NCBI GenBank assembly: GCA_026398715.1
Contig: JAPLSI010000226.1
Coordinates: 1-12,431 of the forward strand
Origin: Gammaproteobacteria bacterium
GTDB lineage: Bacteria; Pseudomonadota; Gammaproteobacteria; Xanthomonadales; Xanthomonadaceae
Direction of reading: 5' to 3'
Length of the DNA stretch: 12,431 nt
In this document: piece after piece, positions 1 to 6,855 of the stretch
Layout: each line of letters begins with the position of its first letter
Position numbering within the stretch: position 1 is the stretch's first letter
The notes under the pieces: model-generated
Told to the model about the DNA's origin: nothing
The model's input: only the letters and a program-made list of their open reading frames with translations
Databases searched by the model: none
Translations under genes and position numbers: made by a program

Positions 1-1
1 G

Positions 2-982
2 ATGGTGGTCAGCTGCGACGTCTATCGTCCGGCCGCCATCCAGCAGCTCGAGACGCTGGCCAAGCAGGTGGACGTGCTGTTCTTCCCGAGCGAAGTGGGG
101 CAGGACCCGGTTGAAATCGTGCGCGCGGCCATTTCCGATGCGCGCAAGAGTTTCGTGGACGTGCTGCTGGTCGACACCGCGGGCCGCCTGGCCATCGACG
201 AAGCGATGATGGCCGAGATCAAGGCGCTGCATGCCGCGATCAAGCCGGTCGAAACCTTGTTCGTCGTCGATGCGATGACCGGCCAGGACGCGGCCAATAC
301 CGCCAAGGCGTTTGCGCAGGCGCTGCCGCTGACCGGCGTGGTGCTGACCAAGACCGATGGCGATGCGCGCGGTGGCGCGGCCCTGTCGGTGCGCTACATC
401 ACCGGCCAGCCGATCAAGTTCGTCGGCGTCGGGGAAAAGCCCGACGGTCTCGACATCTTCCATCCCGATCGCGCCGCCAGCCGCATCCTCGACATGGGCG
501 ACGTCCTGTCGCTCGTTGAACAAGTCGAACAACAGGTCGACAAGGAAAAGGCAGCCAAATTCGCCGAGAAGGTTGCCAAGGGCAAGAAATTCGATCTCAA
601 CGACATGCGAGACCAGCTCGAGCAGATGCAGAACATGGGCGGCCTGGCCGGCCTGATGGACAAGCTGCCGGGCATGGGCCAGATCCCGGACTCGGTAAAA
701 AGCCAGGTCACCGGCAAGGAAGTGCCCAGGATGGTGGCCATCATCAACTCGATGACCAAGAAGGAACGCCGCAACCCCGCATTGCTGAACGGCTCGCGCC
801 GGGCCCGCGTGGCCAAGGGCTCGGGCGTGACCCCGGCCGACGTGAACAAGATGCTCAAGCAGTTCCAGCAGATGGAAAAGATGATGTCCAAGCTGTCCGC
901 CGGCGGCATGAAGGGCATGATGCGCGGCATGAAAGGGATGATGGGCGGCGGTGGCGGGTTCCCGGGCGGGTTCCGGCGCTAG
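2..982 (+). CDS. ffh: Signal recognition particle protein Ffh, 3' part (partial)
   Basis: Ffh is the GTPase of the bacterial signal recognition particle; with 4.5S RNA it binds hydrophobic signal sequences on ribosomes and delivers them to FtsY at the membrane. The window begins inside the gene: the first ATG is an internal Met just before DVYRPAAIQQL, and about 130 N-terminal residues (N domain and P-loop) lie off the left edge. Visible in the 326 residues are the G3 motif DTAGRL (58-63), the G4 region TKTDGDARGG (116-125), the closing GVGEKP loop, and the methionine-rich M domain from about residue 195. That domain includes the RNA-binding GSRRARVAKGSG (264-275) and a Met/Gly-rich tail. It matches E. 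coli Ffh closely along its whole length. The gene lies upstream of rpsP, a common gammaproteobacterial order. No convincing terminator follows it. Confidence 0.98.
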   Translation: MVVSCDVYRPAAIQQLETLAKQVDVLFFPSEVGQDPVEIVRAAISDARKSFVDVLLVDTAGRLAIDEAMMAEIKALHAAIKPVETLFVVDAMTGQDAANTAKAFAQALPLTGVVLTKTDGDARGGAALSVRYITGQPIKFVGVGEKPDGLDIFHPDRAASRILDMGDVLSLVEQVEQQVDKEKAAKFAEKVAKGKKFDLNDMRDQLEQMQNMGGLAGLMDKLPGMGQIPDSVKSQVTGKEVPRMVAIINSMTKKERRNPALLNGSRRARVAKGSGVTPADVNKMLKQFQQMEKMMSKLSAGGMKGMMRGMKGMMGGGGGFPGGFRR

Positions 983-996
983 GTCCTTCACCACGG

Positions 997-1025
997 TTTT
1001 CACAGGCGGGACAAACGGTTATACT
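997..1025 (+). promoter_or_regulatory. Probable sigma-70 promoter of the rpsP-rimM-trmD operon
   Basis: A -10 box TATACT (1020-1025) lies 17 bp after TTTTCA (997-1002). TTCACA (999-1004) is a better -35 hexamer but with a 15 bp spacer. Transcription would start near 1032, leaving a leader of about 67 nt before rpsP. The leader can form a small hairpin, CGAGC/GCTCG with loop ATAAGA (1045-1060). It sits in the only gap between ffh and rpsP. The assignment rests on hexamer match and position. Confidence 0.6.
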
Positions 1026-1098
1026 TCCCGGCTCCCCGAAGGCCCGAGCATAAGAGCTCGCGTCCCGGCATCCATCCAGAACAAAGAGCACACTGAAA

Positions 1099-1353
1099 AT
1101 GGTCAAGATTCGCCTGACCCGTGGCGGCGCCAAGAAGCGTCCCTTCTATCACATCGTCGCAACCGACCATCGCAACAAGCGTGACGGTCGCTCGCTCGAG
1201 CGCCTGGGTTTCTACAACCCGGTTGCGCAGGGCCAGGAAAAGCGCGTCGAGCTCAACACCGACCGCGTCAACCACTGGGTTTCCCAGGGTGCGCAGCTGA
1301 CTGACAAAGTCCGCATGCTGGTCAAGGAAGTTTCGGGCCAGGCTTCGGCCTGA
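1099..1353 (+). CDS. rpsP: 30S ribosomal protein bS16
   Basis: bS16 binds 16S rRNA and is needed for assembly of the 30S body. The 84-residue product has the usual family length and N-terminus ([20 protein letters not shown]), the motif [11 protein letters not shown], and the ending typical of S16 ([20 protein letters not shown]). The ATG at 1099 is the only start that gives the conserved N-terminus. Its Shine-Dalgarno match is weak (AAAGAG around 1083-1088). It is the first gene of the trmD operon, followed after 35 nt by rimM. The intervening spacer carries a strong hairpin over the rimM ribosome-binding site. Confidence 0.98.
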   Translation: MVKIRLTRGGAKKRPFYHIVATDHRNKRDGRSLERLGFYNPVAQGQEKRVELNTDRVNHWVSQGAQLTDKVRMLVKEVSGQASA

Positions 1354-1360
1354 GCCTGCG

Positions 1361-1380
1361 CCTCGCGTCACGACGCGAGG
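1361..1380 (+). promoter_or_regulatory. Hairpin sequestering the rimM Shine-Dalgarno
   Basis: CCTCGCGT (1361-1368) pairs perfectly with ACGCGAGG (1373-1380) around the tetraloop CACG. The 3' arm contains GAGG (1377-1380), the only good Shine-Dalgarno for the rimM ATG at 1389 (8 nt spacing). No U-tract follows, so this is not an intrinsic terminator. I infer a translational control structure that lowers RimM (and coupled TrmD) synthesis relative to S16. Confidence 0.7.
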
Positions 1381-1388
1381 AATCGATC

Positions 1389-1895
1389 ATGACCCAAGAG
1401 CGCCGAATCCTGCTGGGCAGGGTCCTCGGCGCTTTCGGCGTTCGGGGCGAGATGAAATTGCACTCGTTCACCGATCCGGTGTCGATGGCGATGAAGTACC
1501 AGCCCTGGCTGGTATTGCACCAGGGCGTCGAACGCGAGGTGCAGGGCGTTCGCGGCCGCGAAACCAACAAGGGCATGGTCATCACCATGCCGGGCATCGA
1601 GGACCGCGACGCGGCCGATGCGATGGCCGGTGCGGAAATCTGGGTCCCGCGCAGCCGCCTGCCCAAGCCCAAACCGGGTGAACACTATTGGGTGGACCTC
1701 GAAGGCCTGCGCGTGGTCAACCGCGAAGGCATCGAGCTCGGCACCGTGTCCTACCTGTTCGAAACCGGCGCCAACGACGTGATGGTCGTCAATGGCACGC
1801 GCGAACACCTGATCCCGTATATCCCGGAACAATTCATCGTCGAAGTGGATTTCGACAAGGGCGAGATCCTGGTCGACTGGGATGCGGATTTTTGA
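1389..1895 (+). CDS. rimM: 16S rRNA processing / 30S maturation factor RimM
   Basis: RimM binds the 30S head with protein S19 and helps late maturation of the small subunit. The 168-residue product has the N-terminal RimM barrel with the glycine-rich [23 protein letters not shown] (residues 8-30 region), a linker rich in Pro/Lys, and the C-terminal PRC-barrel. The latter shows the family signatures [11 protein letters not shown] (99-109), [13 protein letters not shown] (137-149) and the terminal VDWDADF. The start ATG at 1389 has GAGG 8 nt upstream, but that site lies in a stable hairpin (1361-1380). The stop is 2 nt before the trmD ATG, which suggests translational coupling. Confidence 0.97.
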   Translation: MTQERRILLGRVLGAFGVRGEMKLHSFTDPVSMAMKYQPWLVLHQGVEREVQGVRGRETNKGMVITMPGIEDRDAADAMAGAEIWVPRSRLPKPKPGEHYWVDLEGLRVVNREGIELGTVSYLFETGANDVMVVNGTREHLIPYIPEQFIVEVDFDKGEILVDWDADF

Positions 1896-1897
1896 GC

Positions 1898-2671
1898 ATG
1901 CGCATCGACGTGCTCACGCTGTTCCCCGATTTCATCCGCCAATGCACGCAAGTGGGCGTGGTGGGTCGCGCCTTCGAGCGCGGGCTGATGTCGGTCGAAG
2001 CCTGGAATCCGCGTGATTTCGCCACCGACAATTATCGCCGCGTGGACGATCGCCCCTTCGGCGGCGGACCGGGCATGGTGATGCTGCCGGAGCCACTCAC
2101 CGCTTGCCTGCAGGCCGCGCGCGCGGCCGATCCCGCGCCGGCGCGGGTGATCTACCTCAGCCCCCAGGGGCCGGCGCTTACCCAGCGCAAGGCACGCGAG
2201 TTGGCGGCCTGCGAGCGCCTGATCCTGGTCTGCGGCCGTTACGAGGGCGTGGATGAACGATTCATTGATCGCGAGGTGGACGAGGAACTGTCCATCGGCG
2301 ATTACGTCCTGTCGGGCGGCGAGTTGGCTGCCGCCGTGGTGATCGACGCCGTGGGCCGCCTGCAGGAAGGCGCGCTGAACGACGCCGAGTCGGCCAGCCA
2401 GGACAGTTTCGAGGACGGGCTGCTCGATTGCCCCCATTACACGCGCTCCGAGTCGCTGGGCACCGAGGGCGTGCCGCCGGTGCTGCTGTCGGGCGACCAC
2501 GCGGCCATCCGCCGCTGGCGTCGCCAGCAAAGCCTGGGTCGCACCTGGCTGCGTCGCCCGGAACTGCTGGCCCAGCTCGACCTGGACCCCGCCGACCGCA
2601 AGCTGCTGGCGGCTTTCCAGTCGGAATGGGCTGAATCGGCCAAGCCGGGCCCGGATGTTGAAAAGCCCTAG
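1898..2671 (+). CDS. trmD: tRNA (guanine-N1-)-methyltransferase TrmD
   Basis: TrmD makes m1G37 in tRNAs reading codons that begin with C (and some others), preventing +1 frameshifts; it is an AdoMet-dependent SPOUT enzyme acting as a dimer. The 257-residue product carries [11 protein letters not shown] (50-60), the trefoil-knot motifs YLSPQG (86-91), [10 protein letters not shown] (112-121) and [12 protein letters not shown] (132-143). It also has the catalytic Arg154 and Asp169 (in SASQDSF), and ends with [14 protein letters not shown]. The ATG at 1898 is chosen because it gives the family N-terminus ([12 protein letters not shown]) and sits 2 nt after rimM; an upstream in-frame extension through rimM to 1688 is spurious. 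No clear Shine-Dalgarno precedes it, consistent with reinitiation from rimM. Confidence 0.98.
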   Translation: MRIDVLTLFPDFIRQCTQVGVVGRAFERGLMSVEAWNPRDFATDNYRRVDDRPFGGGPGMVMLPEPLTACLQAARAADPAPARVIYLSPQGPALTQRKARELAACERLILVCGRYEGVDERFIDREVDEELSIGDYVLSGGELAAAVVIDAVGRLQEGALNDAESASQDSFEDGLLDCPHYTRSESLGTEGVPPVLLSGDHAAIRRWRRQQSLGRTWLRRPELLAQLDLDPADRKLLAAFQSEWAESAKPGPDVEKP

Positions 2672-2698
2672 CCAATCAGCAGCTTCGCTGGTTATAAT
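2669..2698 (+). promoter_or_regulatory. Probable internal promoter for rplS
   Basis: A consensus -10 TATAAT (2693-2698) lies in the 91 bp trmD-rplS gap. The best -35 is TAGCCA (2669-2674) with an 18 bp spacer; it matches 4 of 6 bases and overlaps the trmD stop. Transcription would start near 2705. This would let L19 be made independently of RimM and TrmD. The -10 is strong, the -35 weak. Confidence 0.6.
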
Positions 2699-2711
2699 GC
2701 GCAGCTAAGTC

Positions 2712-2747
2712 GCCGTCCAACGGCCCCAGAATCAGATCGAAACGATC
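2712..2747 (+). promoter_or_regulatory. Two small hairpins in the rplS leader
   Basis: In the putative rplS leader GCCGT/ACGGC (2712-2724, loop CCA) is followed by GATCG/CGATC (2735-2747, loop AAA). Both stems are perfect but only 5 bp. No Shine-Dalgarno is seen before the rplS ATG. This could be an autoregulatory site for L19 or chance pairing. Confidence 0.3.
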
Positions 2748-2762
2748 ATTACCGGTGCAACC

Positions 2763-3125
2763 ATGAACAAGCTCCTCCAGCAATTCGAAGCCGAACAGAT
2801 CACCCGCCAGTTTCCGGACTTCGGCCCGGGCGACACCGTGGTTGTCAACGTGAAGGTCAAGGAAGGCAATCGCGAGCGCGTGCAGGCCTATGAAGGCGTC
2901 GTCATCGCGATCAAGAACGCCGGCGTCAATTCGGCTTTCACCGTCCGCAAGATCTCGCACGGCTTCGGCGTCGAGCGCGTCTTCCAGACCCACAGCCAGA
3001 TCATCGACTCGGTCAGCGTTAAGCGCCGTGGCGCGGTCCGCGCCGGCAAGCTGTACTACCTGCGCGACTTGCAGGGCAAGAAGGCCCGCATCAAGGAAGA
3101 CCTGGGTGCCCGCAAGGCCGACTGA
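2763..3125 (+). CDS. rplS: 50S ribosomal protein bL19
   Basis: bL19 sits at the 30S-50S interface of the large subunit. The 120-residue product has the usual length and the conserved stretches [37 protein letters not shown], and the C-terminal [26 protein letters not shown] region. The ATG at 2763 gives the standard N-terminus (MNKLLQQFE). No good Shine-Dalgarno precedes it. It closes the trmD operon and is followed by two consecutive hairpins, the second a probable terminator. A separate promoter (TATAAT at 2693) probably raises its output above that of trmD. Confidence 0.98.
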   Translation: MNKLLQQFEAEQITRQFPDFGPGDTVVVNVKVKEGNRERVQAYEGVVIAIKNAGVNSAFTVRKISHGFGVERVFQTHSQIIDSVSVKRRGAVRAGKLYYLRDLQGKKARIKEDLGARKAD

Positions 3126-3139
3126 TCGCACCGATCAGT
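3121..3139 (+). other. Hairpin overlapping the rplS stop codon
   Basis: ACTGATCG (3121-3128) pairs with CGATCAGT (3132-3139) around a 3-nt CAC loop; the stem contains the rplS TGA stop (3123-3125). There is no U-tract. It may protect the 3' end of the mRNA or pause polymerase ahead of the terminator 7 nt further on. The pairing is certain, the role inferred. Confidence 0.5.
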
Positions 3140-3145
3140 GCAAGC

Positions 3146-3171
3146 AAAACGGCCGCGAAAGCGGCCGTTTT
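3146..3171 (+). terminator. Rho-independent terminator after rplS
   Basis: AAAACGGCCGC (3146-3156) pairs perfectly with GCGGCCGTTTT (3161-3171) around a GAAA tetraloop: 11 bp with a GC core and a short T4 tract. It ends the trmD operon. The next gene (hslR) starts only 13 nt downstream. Confidence 0.85.
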
Positions 3172-3184
3172 CGCAACTGAAGCC

Positions 3185-3583
3185 ATGACAGAAATCATTC
3201 CCTCCGTAAGACTCGACCTGTGGCTGTGGGCTGCGCGCTTCTACAAGACGCGCAGCCTGGCCAAGCAGGCGATCGAATCGGGCCGCGTGGAAGTGGATGG
3301 GCAAAGCGCGAAAGCGTCGCGCGGCCTGAAGTCGGGCGAAAAAATTTCGGTGCGCCGTGGCGACGAACTTTTCGAGATCGACGTATTGGCATTGAGCAGC
3401 AAGCGCGGCTCGGCGACGATCGCGCGCACGCTGTATGTCGAGTCGCCGGAATCGATCGCGCGTCGCGCCGCTGAAGTCGAAAAGCGCCGGCTCGAGGCCA
3501 CCGGATATCGAGCGCCGCTGTCCAAACCCGACAAGCGCGCACGTCGCCTGATCCAGGCGCTGGGCGATCTCGACGCCGGCTGA
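3185..3583 (+). CDS. hslR: S4-domain RNA-binding protein, Hsp15 (HslR) family
   Basis: In E. coli, Hsp15 binds free 50S subunits that still carry a nascent chain-tRNA and helps recycle them after heat stress. The 132-residue product has an N-terminal S4 domain (about residues 8-68) beginning VRLDLWLWAARFYKTRSLAKQ, nearly identical to E. coli Hsp15 there except for L in place of K in RLDKWLW. A basic C-terminal tail follows (PDKRARRLIQ). The ATG at 3185 fits the family N-terminus; its Shine-Dalgarno is poor. It begins 13 nt after the terminator hairpin and no promoter is visible in that gap, so transcription presumably comes from read-through or from a promoter inside rplS. It converges on mutS. 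Confidence 0.9.
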   Translation: MTEIIPSVRLDLWLWAARFYKTRSLAKQAIESGRVEVDGQSAKASRGLKSGEKISVRRGDELFEIDVLALSSKRGSATIARTLYVESPESIARRAAEVEKRRLEATGYRAPLSKPDKRARRLIQALGDLDAG

Positions 3584-3619
3584 TCGCCACGCGAATCACC
3601 AGGCAGCCTGCCAGATCCC

Positions 3620-6202
3620 TCAGTTCAATTGCTTGAGGCGATAGAGCGCCTCGAGCGCCTGTTTCGGCGTCAGCTCATCGGGCTCGATCGCATCCATGGC
3701 CTCGCTCAGCGCCGATCGTGGCGCCGCGAACAATCCCATCTGCAAAGGCGCATCGAGCGCTTCCGCCGTCATCGGCGTCGAGTGCAGGTGCGTGCGCGAT
3801 TCCAGTTCGCCCAGGGTCTTGCGTGCCTGCGCCACCACCTCGCGCGGCAGGCCGGCCAGTGACGCGACCTGCAGGCCGAAGCTGCGGTTGGCCGGGCCGT
3901 CCTTCACCGCGTGCATGAAGACGAGCTTGTCGCCGTGTTCGATGGCGTCCAGGTGCACGTTGGCGATGCCGCTGCCTGGTTCCGCCAGCGAGGTCAGCTC
4001 GAAATAATGGGTGGCGAACAGGGTGTAGGCGCGATTGTTCTGCGCAAGGTGGCGCGCGCAGGCCTCTGCCAGCGCGAGGCCGTCGTAGGTGGACGTGCCG
4101 CGGCCGATCTCGTCCATCAGCACCAGCGAATGCGCCGTCGCGTGGTGCAGGATGTAGCTGGTCTCCGACATTTCCACCATGAAGGTGGATTGTCCGCGCG
4201 CCAGGTCGTCGCCGGCGCCGATGCGGGTCAGGATGCGATCGACCGGTCCGATCCGCGCACTGGAGGCGGGCACGAAGCTGCCGATATGCGCCAGCAACAC
4301 GATCAACGCGTTCTGCCGCATGTAAGTCGATTTACCGCCCATGTTCGGGCCGGTGATCACCAGCATCCGGCGCTCCGGGTCCAGGTGCAGGTCGTTGGGT
4401 TCGAAGGGTTCGTCGCGCGCGGCTTCCACCACCGGATGCCGTCCGCGCTCGATATGGATGCCGGGCTCGGCCGCGAACACCGGGCGCGTCCAGTCCAGCG
4501 CCTGCGCGCGTTCGGCAAAGGCTGCCAGCACGTCGAGCTCCGAAAGCGCGGCCGCACACTGCTTGAGCGCTTCGAGTTTTTCCGCCAGCGAGTCAAGCAG
4601 CCCGTCGTACAGCAGCCGCTCGCGTGACAACGATCGCTCCCGCGCCGACAGCACTTTGTCTTCGAAGGCCTTCAGTTCTTCGGTGATGTATCTCTCGGCG
4701 CCGGTCAAGGTCTGCCGACGCGTGTAATGGGTGGGCGCGCGCTCGGCCTGGCCCTTGCTGATCTCCAGGTAATAACCGTGCACGCGGTTGTAGCCGACCT
4801 TCAGCGTGGCGATGCCGGTGGCGATTCGCTCGCGGGCCTCGAGTTCCACCAGGAATTCATCGGCATGGCTGGACAACCGCCGCAACTCATCGAGCTCGGC
4901 ATCGAAGCCTGCGGCAATGACCCCGCCATCGCGCTGCATCACTGGCGGATGCTCGACGATGGCGCCCGCGAGCAGCGCGGCGCAGTCGTCGTGCTCGCCC
5001 AGTTGCGCGCCGAGCGCGGCCAGCCTGGGAGAATCGAGCTTCTGGATATTGGCGCGGATCGCCGGCAGCGCCGCCAGCGCGTCGCGCAGGGTGGAAAGAT
5101 CGCGCGGCCTGGCCGAGCGCAGCGCGATGCGGGTCAGGATCCGCTCGACGTCGCCGATTCCGCGGAAACGATCGCGCAGCGTTACGTCGCCGCGGCTCTC
5201 CAGCAACACCTGCACGGCCTGCAGCCGCTGGGACAGTACTGCCTGGTCTCGCAACGGACGATGCAGCCACCGCCGCAGCAGGCGTCCTCCCATCGGGCTG
5301 ATGGTGGCGTCCAGCACGCCCAGCAGCGTGTGCTGGACGCGGCCGTCGTTGCGGGAATCAAGTTCCAGGTGGCGACGTGTGACCGCATTCATGGCGATCG
5401 CGTCATCCGCCGACTCCACCATGATCGCCGTGAGATGCGGCAACTGTTGCTTCTGCGTCTCTTCGACGTAACCCAGCAAGGCGCCCGCTGCGGCGATCGC
5501 CAGTGGCTGGTCCTCGATGCCGAAGCCGCCCAGGTCGTGCACGCCGAAGAACTTCAGCAACTGCCGACGGCAGGTATTGCTGTCGAAATACCACGGCGCG
5601 CGACGGCGCAGCCCCGGCATCGCGAGTACCGACGGCGACCAGTCGTCTTCGTCCGCTACCAGTACTTCCGCTGGCGAAAGCCGGGCGAGCTCGGCTGTCA
5701 GCTGGTCTTCGGACGCGGCTTCGGTCACCAGGAATCGACCACCCGCCAGAGCCGCCCAGGCCAGGCCGAAGCGCTGGCCGCTTTCGGTCCTTCGCCCGCG
5801 GGCGATCGACAGCAGCAGGGTGTCGCGCCGTTCCTGCAGCAGGGCTTCGTCGGTCACCGTGCCTGGCGTCACGATGCGTACGACCTTGCGTTCGACCAGG
5901 CCCTTGGACAGGGCAGGGTCGCCGATCTGTTCGCAGATCGCGACCGATTCACCCAGCGCCACCAGGCGGGCGAGGTAGCCCTCGGCCGCATGCACCGGCA
6001 CGCCGGCCATGGGAATCGGCGCGCCTCCGGAGCTGCCGCGCTGGGTCAGCGTGATGTCGAGCAGGCGCGCGGCCTTGCGCGCATCGTCGAAGAACAATTC
6101 ATAGAAATCGCCCATCCTGAAGAACAGCAGGATGTCCGGGTTCTCCGCCTTGGCGGCGAAGAACTGGCGCATGAAAGGCGTGGCTTGCTGGTTGGCTTCC
6201 AC
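3620..6202 (-). CDS. mutS: DNA mismatch repair protein MutS
   Basis: MutS recognises base mismatches and small loops and, with MutL, starts repair of replication errors. Starting at the GTG at 6202 the protein has 860 residues (E. coli 853). The mismatch-binding F-x-E motif is F33-Y34-E35 in [12 protein letters not shown]. Connector, lever and clamp domains follow. Walker [10 protein letters not shown] is at 618-626, Walker B LVLMDE at 693-698 with the signature GRGTSTYDG, then FATHYFEL. The C-terminus ends in a tetramerisation-like [18 protein letters not shown]. The frame stays open to an ATG at 6316 (898 aa) and to a GTG at 6250 (876 aa), but those extra residues do not look like MutS. No start has a good Shine-Dalgarno, so the start is uncertain. 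The gene is transcribed alone, convergent with hslR. Confidence 0.96.
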   Translation of the reverse strand: MEANQQATPFMRQFFAAKAENPDILLFFRMGDFYELFFDDARKAARLLDITLTQRGSSGGAPIPMAGVPVHAAEGYLARLVALGESVAICEQIGDPALSKGLVERKVVRIVTPGTVTDEALLQERRDTLLLSIARGRRTESGQRFGLAWAALAGGRFLVTEAASEDQLTAELARLSPAEVLVADEDDWSPSVLAMPGLRRRAPWYFDSNTCRRQLLKFFGVHDLGGFGIEDQPLAIAAAGALLGYVEETQKQQLPHLTAIMVESADDAIAMNAVTRRHLELDSRNDGRVQHTLLGVLDATISPMGGRLLRRWLHRPLRDQAVLSQRLQAVQVLLESRGDVTLRDRFRGIGDVERILTRIALRSARPRDLSTLRDALAALPAIRANIQKLDSPRLAALGAQLGEHDDCAALLAGAIVEHPPVMQRDGGVIAAGFDAELDELRRLSSHADEFLVELEARERIATGIATLKVGYNRVHGYYLEISKGQAERAPTHYTRRQTLTGAERYITEELKAFEDKVLSARERSLSRERLLYDGLLDSLAEKLEALKQCAAALSELDVLAAFAERAQALDWTRPVFAAEPGIHIERGRHPVVEAARDEPFEPNDLHLDPERRMLVITGPNMGGKSTYMRQNALIVLLAHIGSFVPASSARIGPVDRILTRIGAGDDLARGQSTFMVEMSETSYILHHATAHSLVLMDEIGRGTSTYDGLALAEACARHLAQNNRAYTLFATHYFELTSLAEPGSGIANVHLDAIEHGDKLVFMHAVKDGPANRSFGLQVASLAGLPREVVAQARKTLGELESRTHLHSTPMTAEALDAPLQMGLFAAPRSALSEAMDAIEPDELTPKQALEALYRLKQLN

Positions 6203-6265
6203 GGTCAGGGGTGCGTGTTCACGCTGGTCAAGGCGACGGGGGAAAGCCACGGAATTCGAATGAAA

Positions 6266-6293
6266 AGTGTAGCGGAAGTCGGGTCCCCAAGTA
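6266..6293 (-). promoter_or_regulatory. Possible mutS promoter
   Basis: On the minus strand a -10-like TACACT (6271-6266) lies upstream of the GTG starts. The best-spaced -35 candidate is TACTTG (6293-6288, 16 bp spacer); TTGGGG (6290-6285) is a better hexamer but only 13 bp away. Predicted initiation near 6259 falls after the ATG at 6316, which argues against that long MutS start. Weak evidence. Confidence 0.35.
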
Positions 6294-6366
6294 TTCCCCG
6301 AGCAGTCCCGACACATTCCAGCACTGCCGCCCGCGTCGCTGATCGCGATGCGCCCGGGCGCAAACT

Positions 6367-6400
6367 AAAGAGCCCGGCGCAAGGCCGGGCTCTTTTTTTT
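6367..6400 (-). terminator. Strong terminator between the lipoprotein gene and mutS (usable on both strands)
   Basis: AAAGAGCCCGGC (6367-6378) pairs with GCCGGGCTCTTT (6384-6395) around a GCAAG loop, 12 bp. On the plus strand it is followed by a run of eight T (6393-6400). On the minus strand it follows the lipoprotein stop by 17 nt and has TTTAGTTTG after the stem. Position suggests its job is to end the lipoprotein transcript before mutS; the T-run also suits stopping plus-strand antisense transcripts from the mutS side. Confidence 0.85.
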
Positions 6401-6417
6401 CTACTGGCGAAGCGCGA

Positions 6418-6684
6418 TCAGCCGCGGAAGGGCTTCGGCGGCACGATCGGCGGCAGCGAGCAACCTTCCGGGTCGACCCTTTCTCCGCGCAATGTGTCCG
6501 GGCAGCGGTCGTAGCAATCGGTGACGCCGTCGCCGTCACTGTCGGCATCGCCGCCGCAGACCTGGGCCGGAATCGGCTCGCCGGTCAGGACAGGGGAGCC
6601 GGAGGAGGTGGCACAGCCAGTCGCGAGGCCGCAGAGCAGGACCAGTGCGAGGCTGGCTTTGGCGTAACGATCAAATGCGGTCAT
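6418..6684 (-). CDS. Small lipoprotein with a thrombospondin type 3-like Ca-binding motif
   Basis: The 88-residue product has a lipoprotein signal peptide: basic start (R6, K9), hydrophobic SLALVLLCGL (11-20), lipobox LATGC with Cys24 as lipidation site. Ala at +2 suggests outer-membrane sorting. The mature part has an acidic DADSDGDGVTD (46-56), a calcium-binding repeat as in thrombospondin type 3 and the linkers of OmpA-family proteins, plus four cysteines (43, 57, 61, 75) that could form two disulfides. It ends in a proline-rich tail (LPPIVPPKPF). In OmpA-type proteins such a linker precedes a peptidoglycan-binding domain; here none follows, and a terminator comes right after the stop. The ATG at 6684 has a strong AAGGGGA ribosome-binding site (6697-6691). 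It may be a free-standing small lipoprotein or a shortened OmpA-like gene. Function unknown. Confidence 0.8.
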   Translation of the reverse strand: MTAFDRYAKASLALVLLCGLATGCATSSGSPVLTGEPIPAQVCGGDADSDGDGVTDCYDRCPDTLRGERVDPEGCSLPPIVPPKPFRG

Positions 6685-6690
6685 GAGGGT

Positions 6691-6697
6691 TCCCCTT
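6691..6697 (-). promoter_or_regulatory. Ribosome-binding site of the small lipoprotein gene
   Basis: AAGGGGA on the minus strand, 6 nt before the ATG at 6684. It is one of the few strong Shine-Dalgarno sites in the window and supports both the reality of this short gene and its start. Confidence 0.7.
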
Positions 6698-6807
6698 GCG
6701 AATGGCGTCTAAGTCTAGGTTATCAAAGCGTAAATCAATATTGCGGAGTAGCACGAGAAGGCGGCCGCTGGCAAGCGAAACAACTGAAAAGGCCCGAAAG
6801 GAGTCCG

Positions 6808-6846
6808 ATGCAAGTGCTTGTTCCATCTTGGGAAGCGCTCGCTTAG
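6808..6846 (+). CDS. Putative 12-codon leader ORF before pncC
   Basis: A strong Shine-Dalgarno AAAGGAG (6797-6803) precedes an ATG at 6808 by 4 nt. The ORF encodes MQVLVPSWEALA and stops at TAG (6844-6846), 9 nt before the pncC ATG and in the same frame. pncC itself has no Shine-Dalgarno. The ORF overlaps a possible hairpin (AGTGC/GCGCT plus TTCC/GGAA, 6813-6839). It could be a translated leader coupled to pncC, a former N-terminus cut off by the stop, or chance. If pncC is transcribed from the -10 at 6844, the ORF would not be in that mRNA. Confidence 0.35.
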   Translation: MQVLVPSWEALA

Positions 6847-6849
6847 TCT
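6844..6849 (+). promoter_or_regulatory. Possible -10 box for a leaderless pncC mRNA
   Basis: TAGTCT (6844-6849) ends 6 nt before the pncC ATG, so transcription could begin at or next to that ATG. This would fit the missing Shine-Dalgarno. No well-spaced -35 is seen (TTGTTC at 6818-6823 is 20 bp away). Low confidence, and a rival to the leader-ORF reading. Confidence 0.25.
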
Positions 6850-6855
6850 AACCGG

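Noticed and set aside
1898..2671. Alternative longer trmD start at 1688 inside rimM
   Set aside because: The extra residues are Arg/Pro-rich out-of-frame rimM sequence; the ATG at 1898 gives the exact TrmD N-terminus and places Arg154 and Asp169 at family positions.
3563..3588. Hairpin GGCGATC/GATCGCC at the end of hslR considered as a terminator
   Set aside because: The loop is 12 nt, it spans the stop codon and no T-run follows; too weak to call.
6350..6361. 12-bp palindrome GCGCCCGGGCGC upstream of mutS
   Set aside because: A single short GC-only palindrome is expected by chance in this composition; no second copy or binding-site context was seen.
4727..6514. Long open frame of 595 codons antisense to mutS
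   Set aside because: Low-complexity Arg/Gln/Gly-rich translation with no family signature, lying opposite real mutS coding sequence; it also runs across the terminator at 6367-6400.
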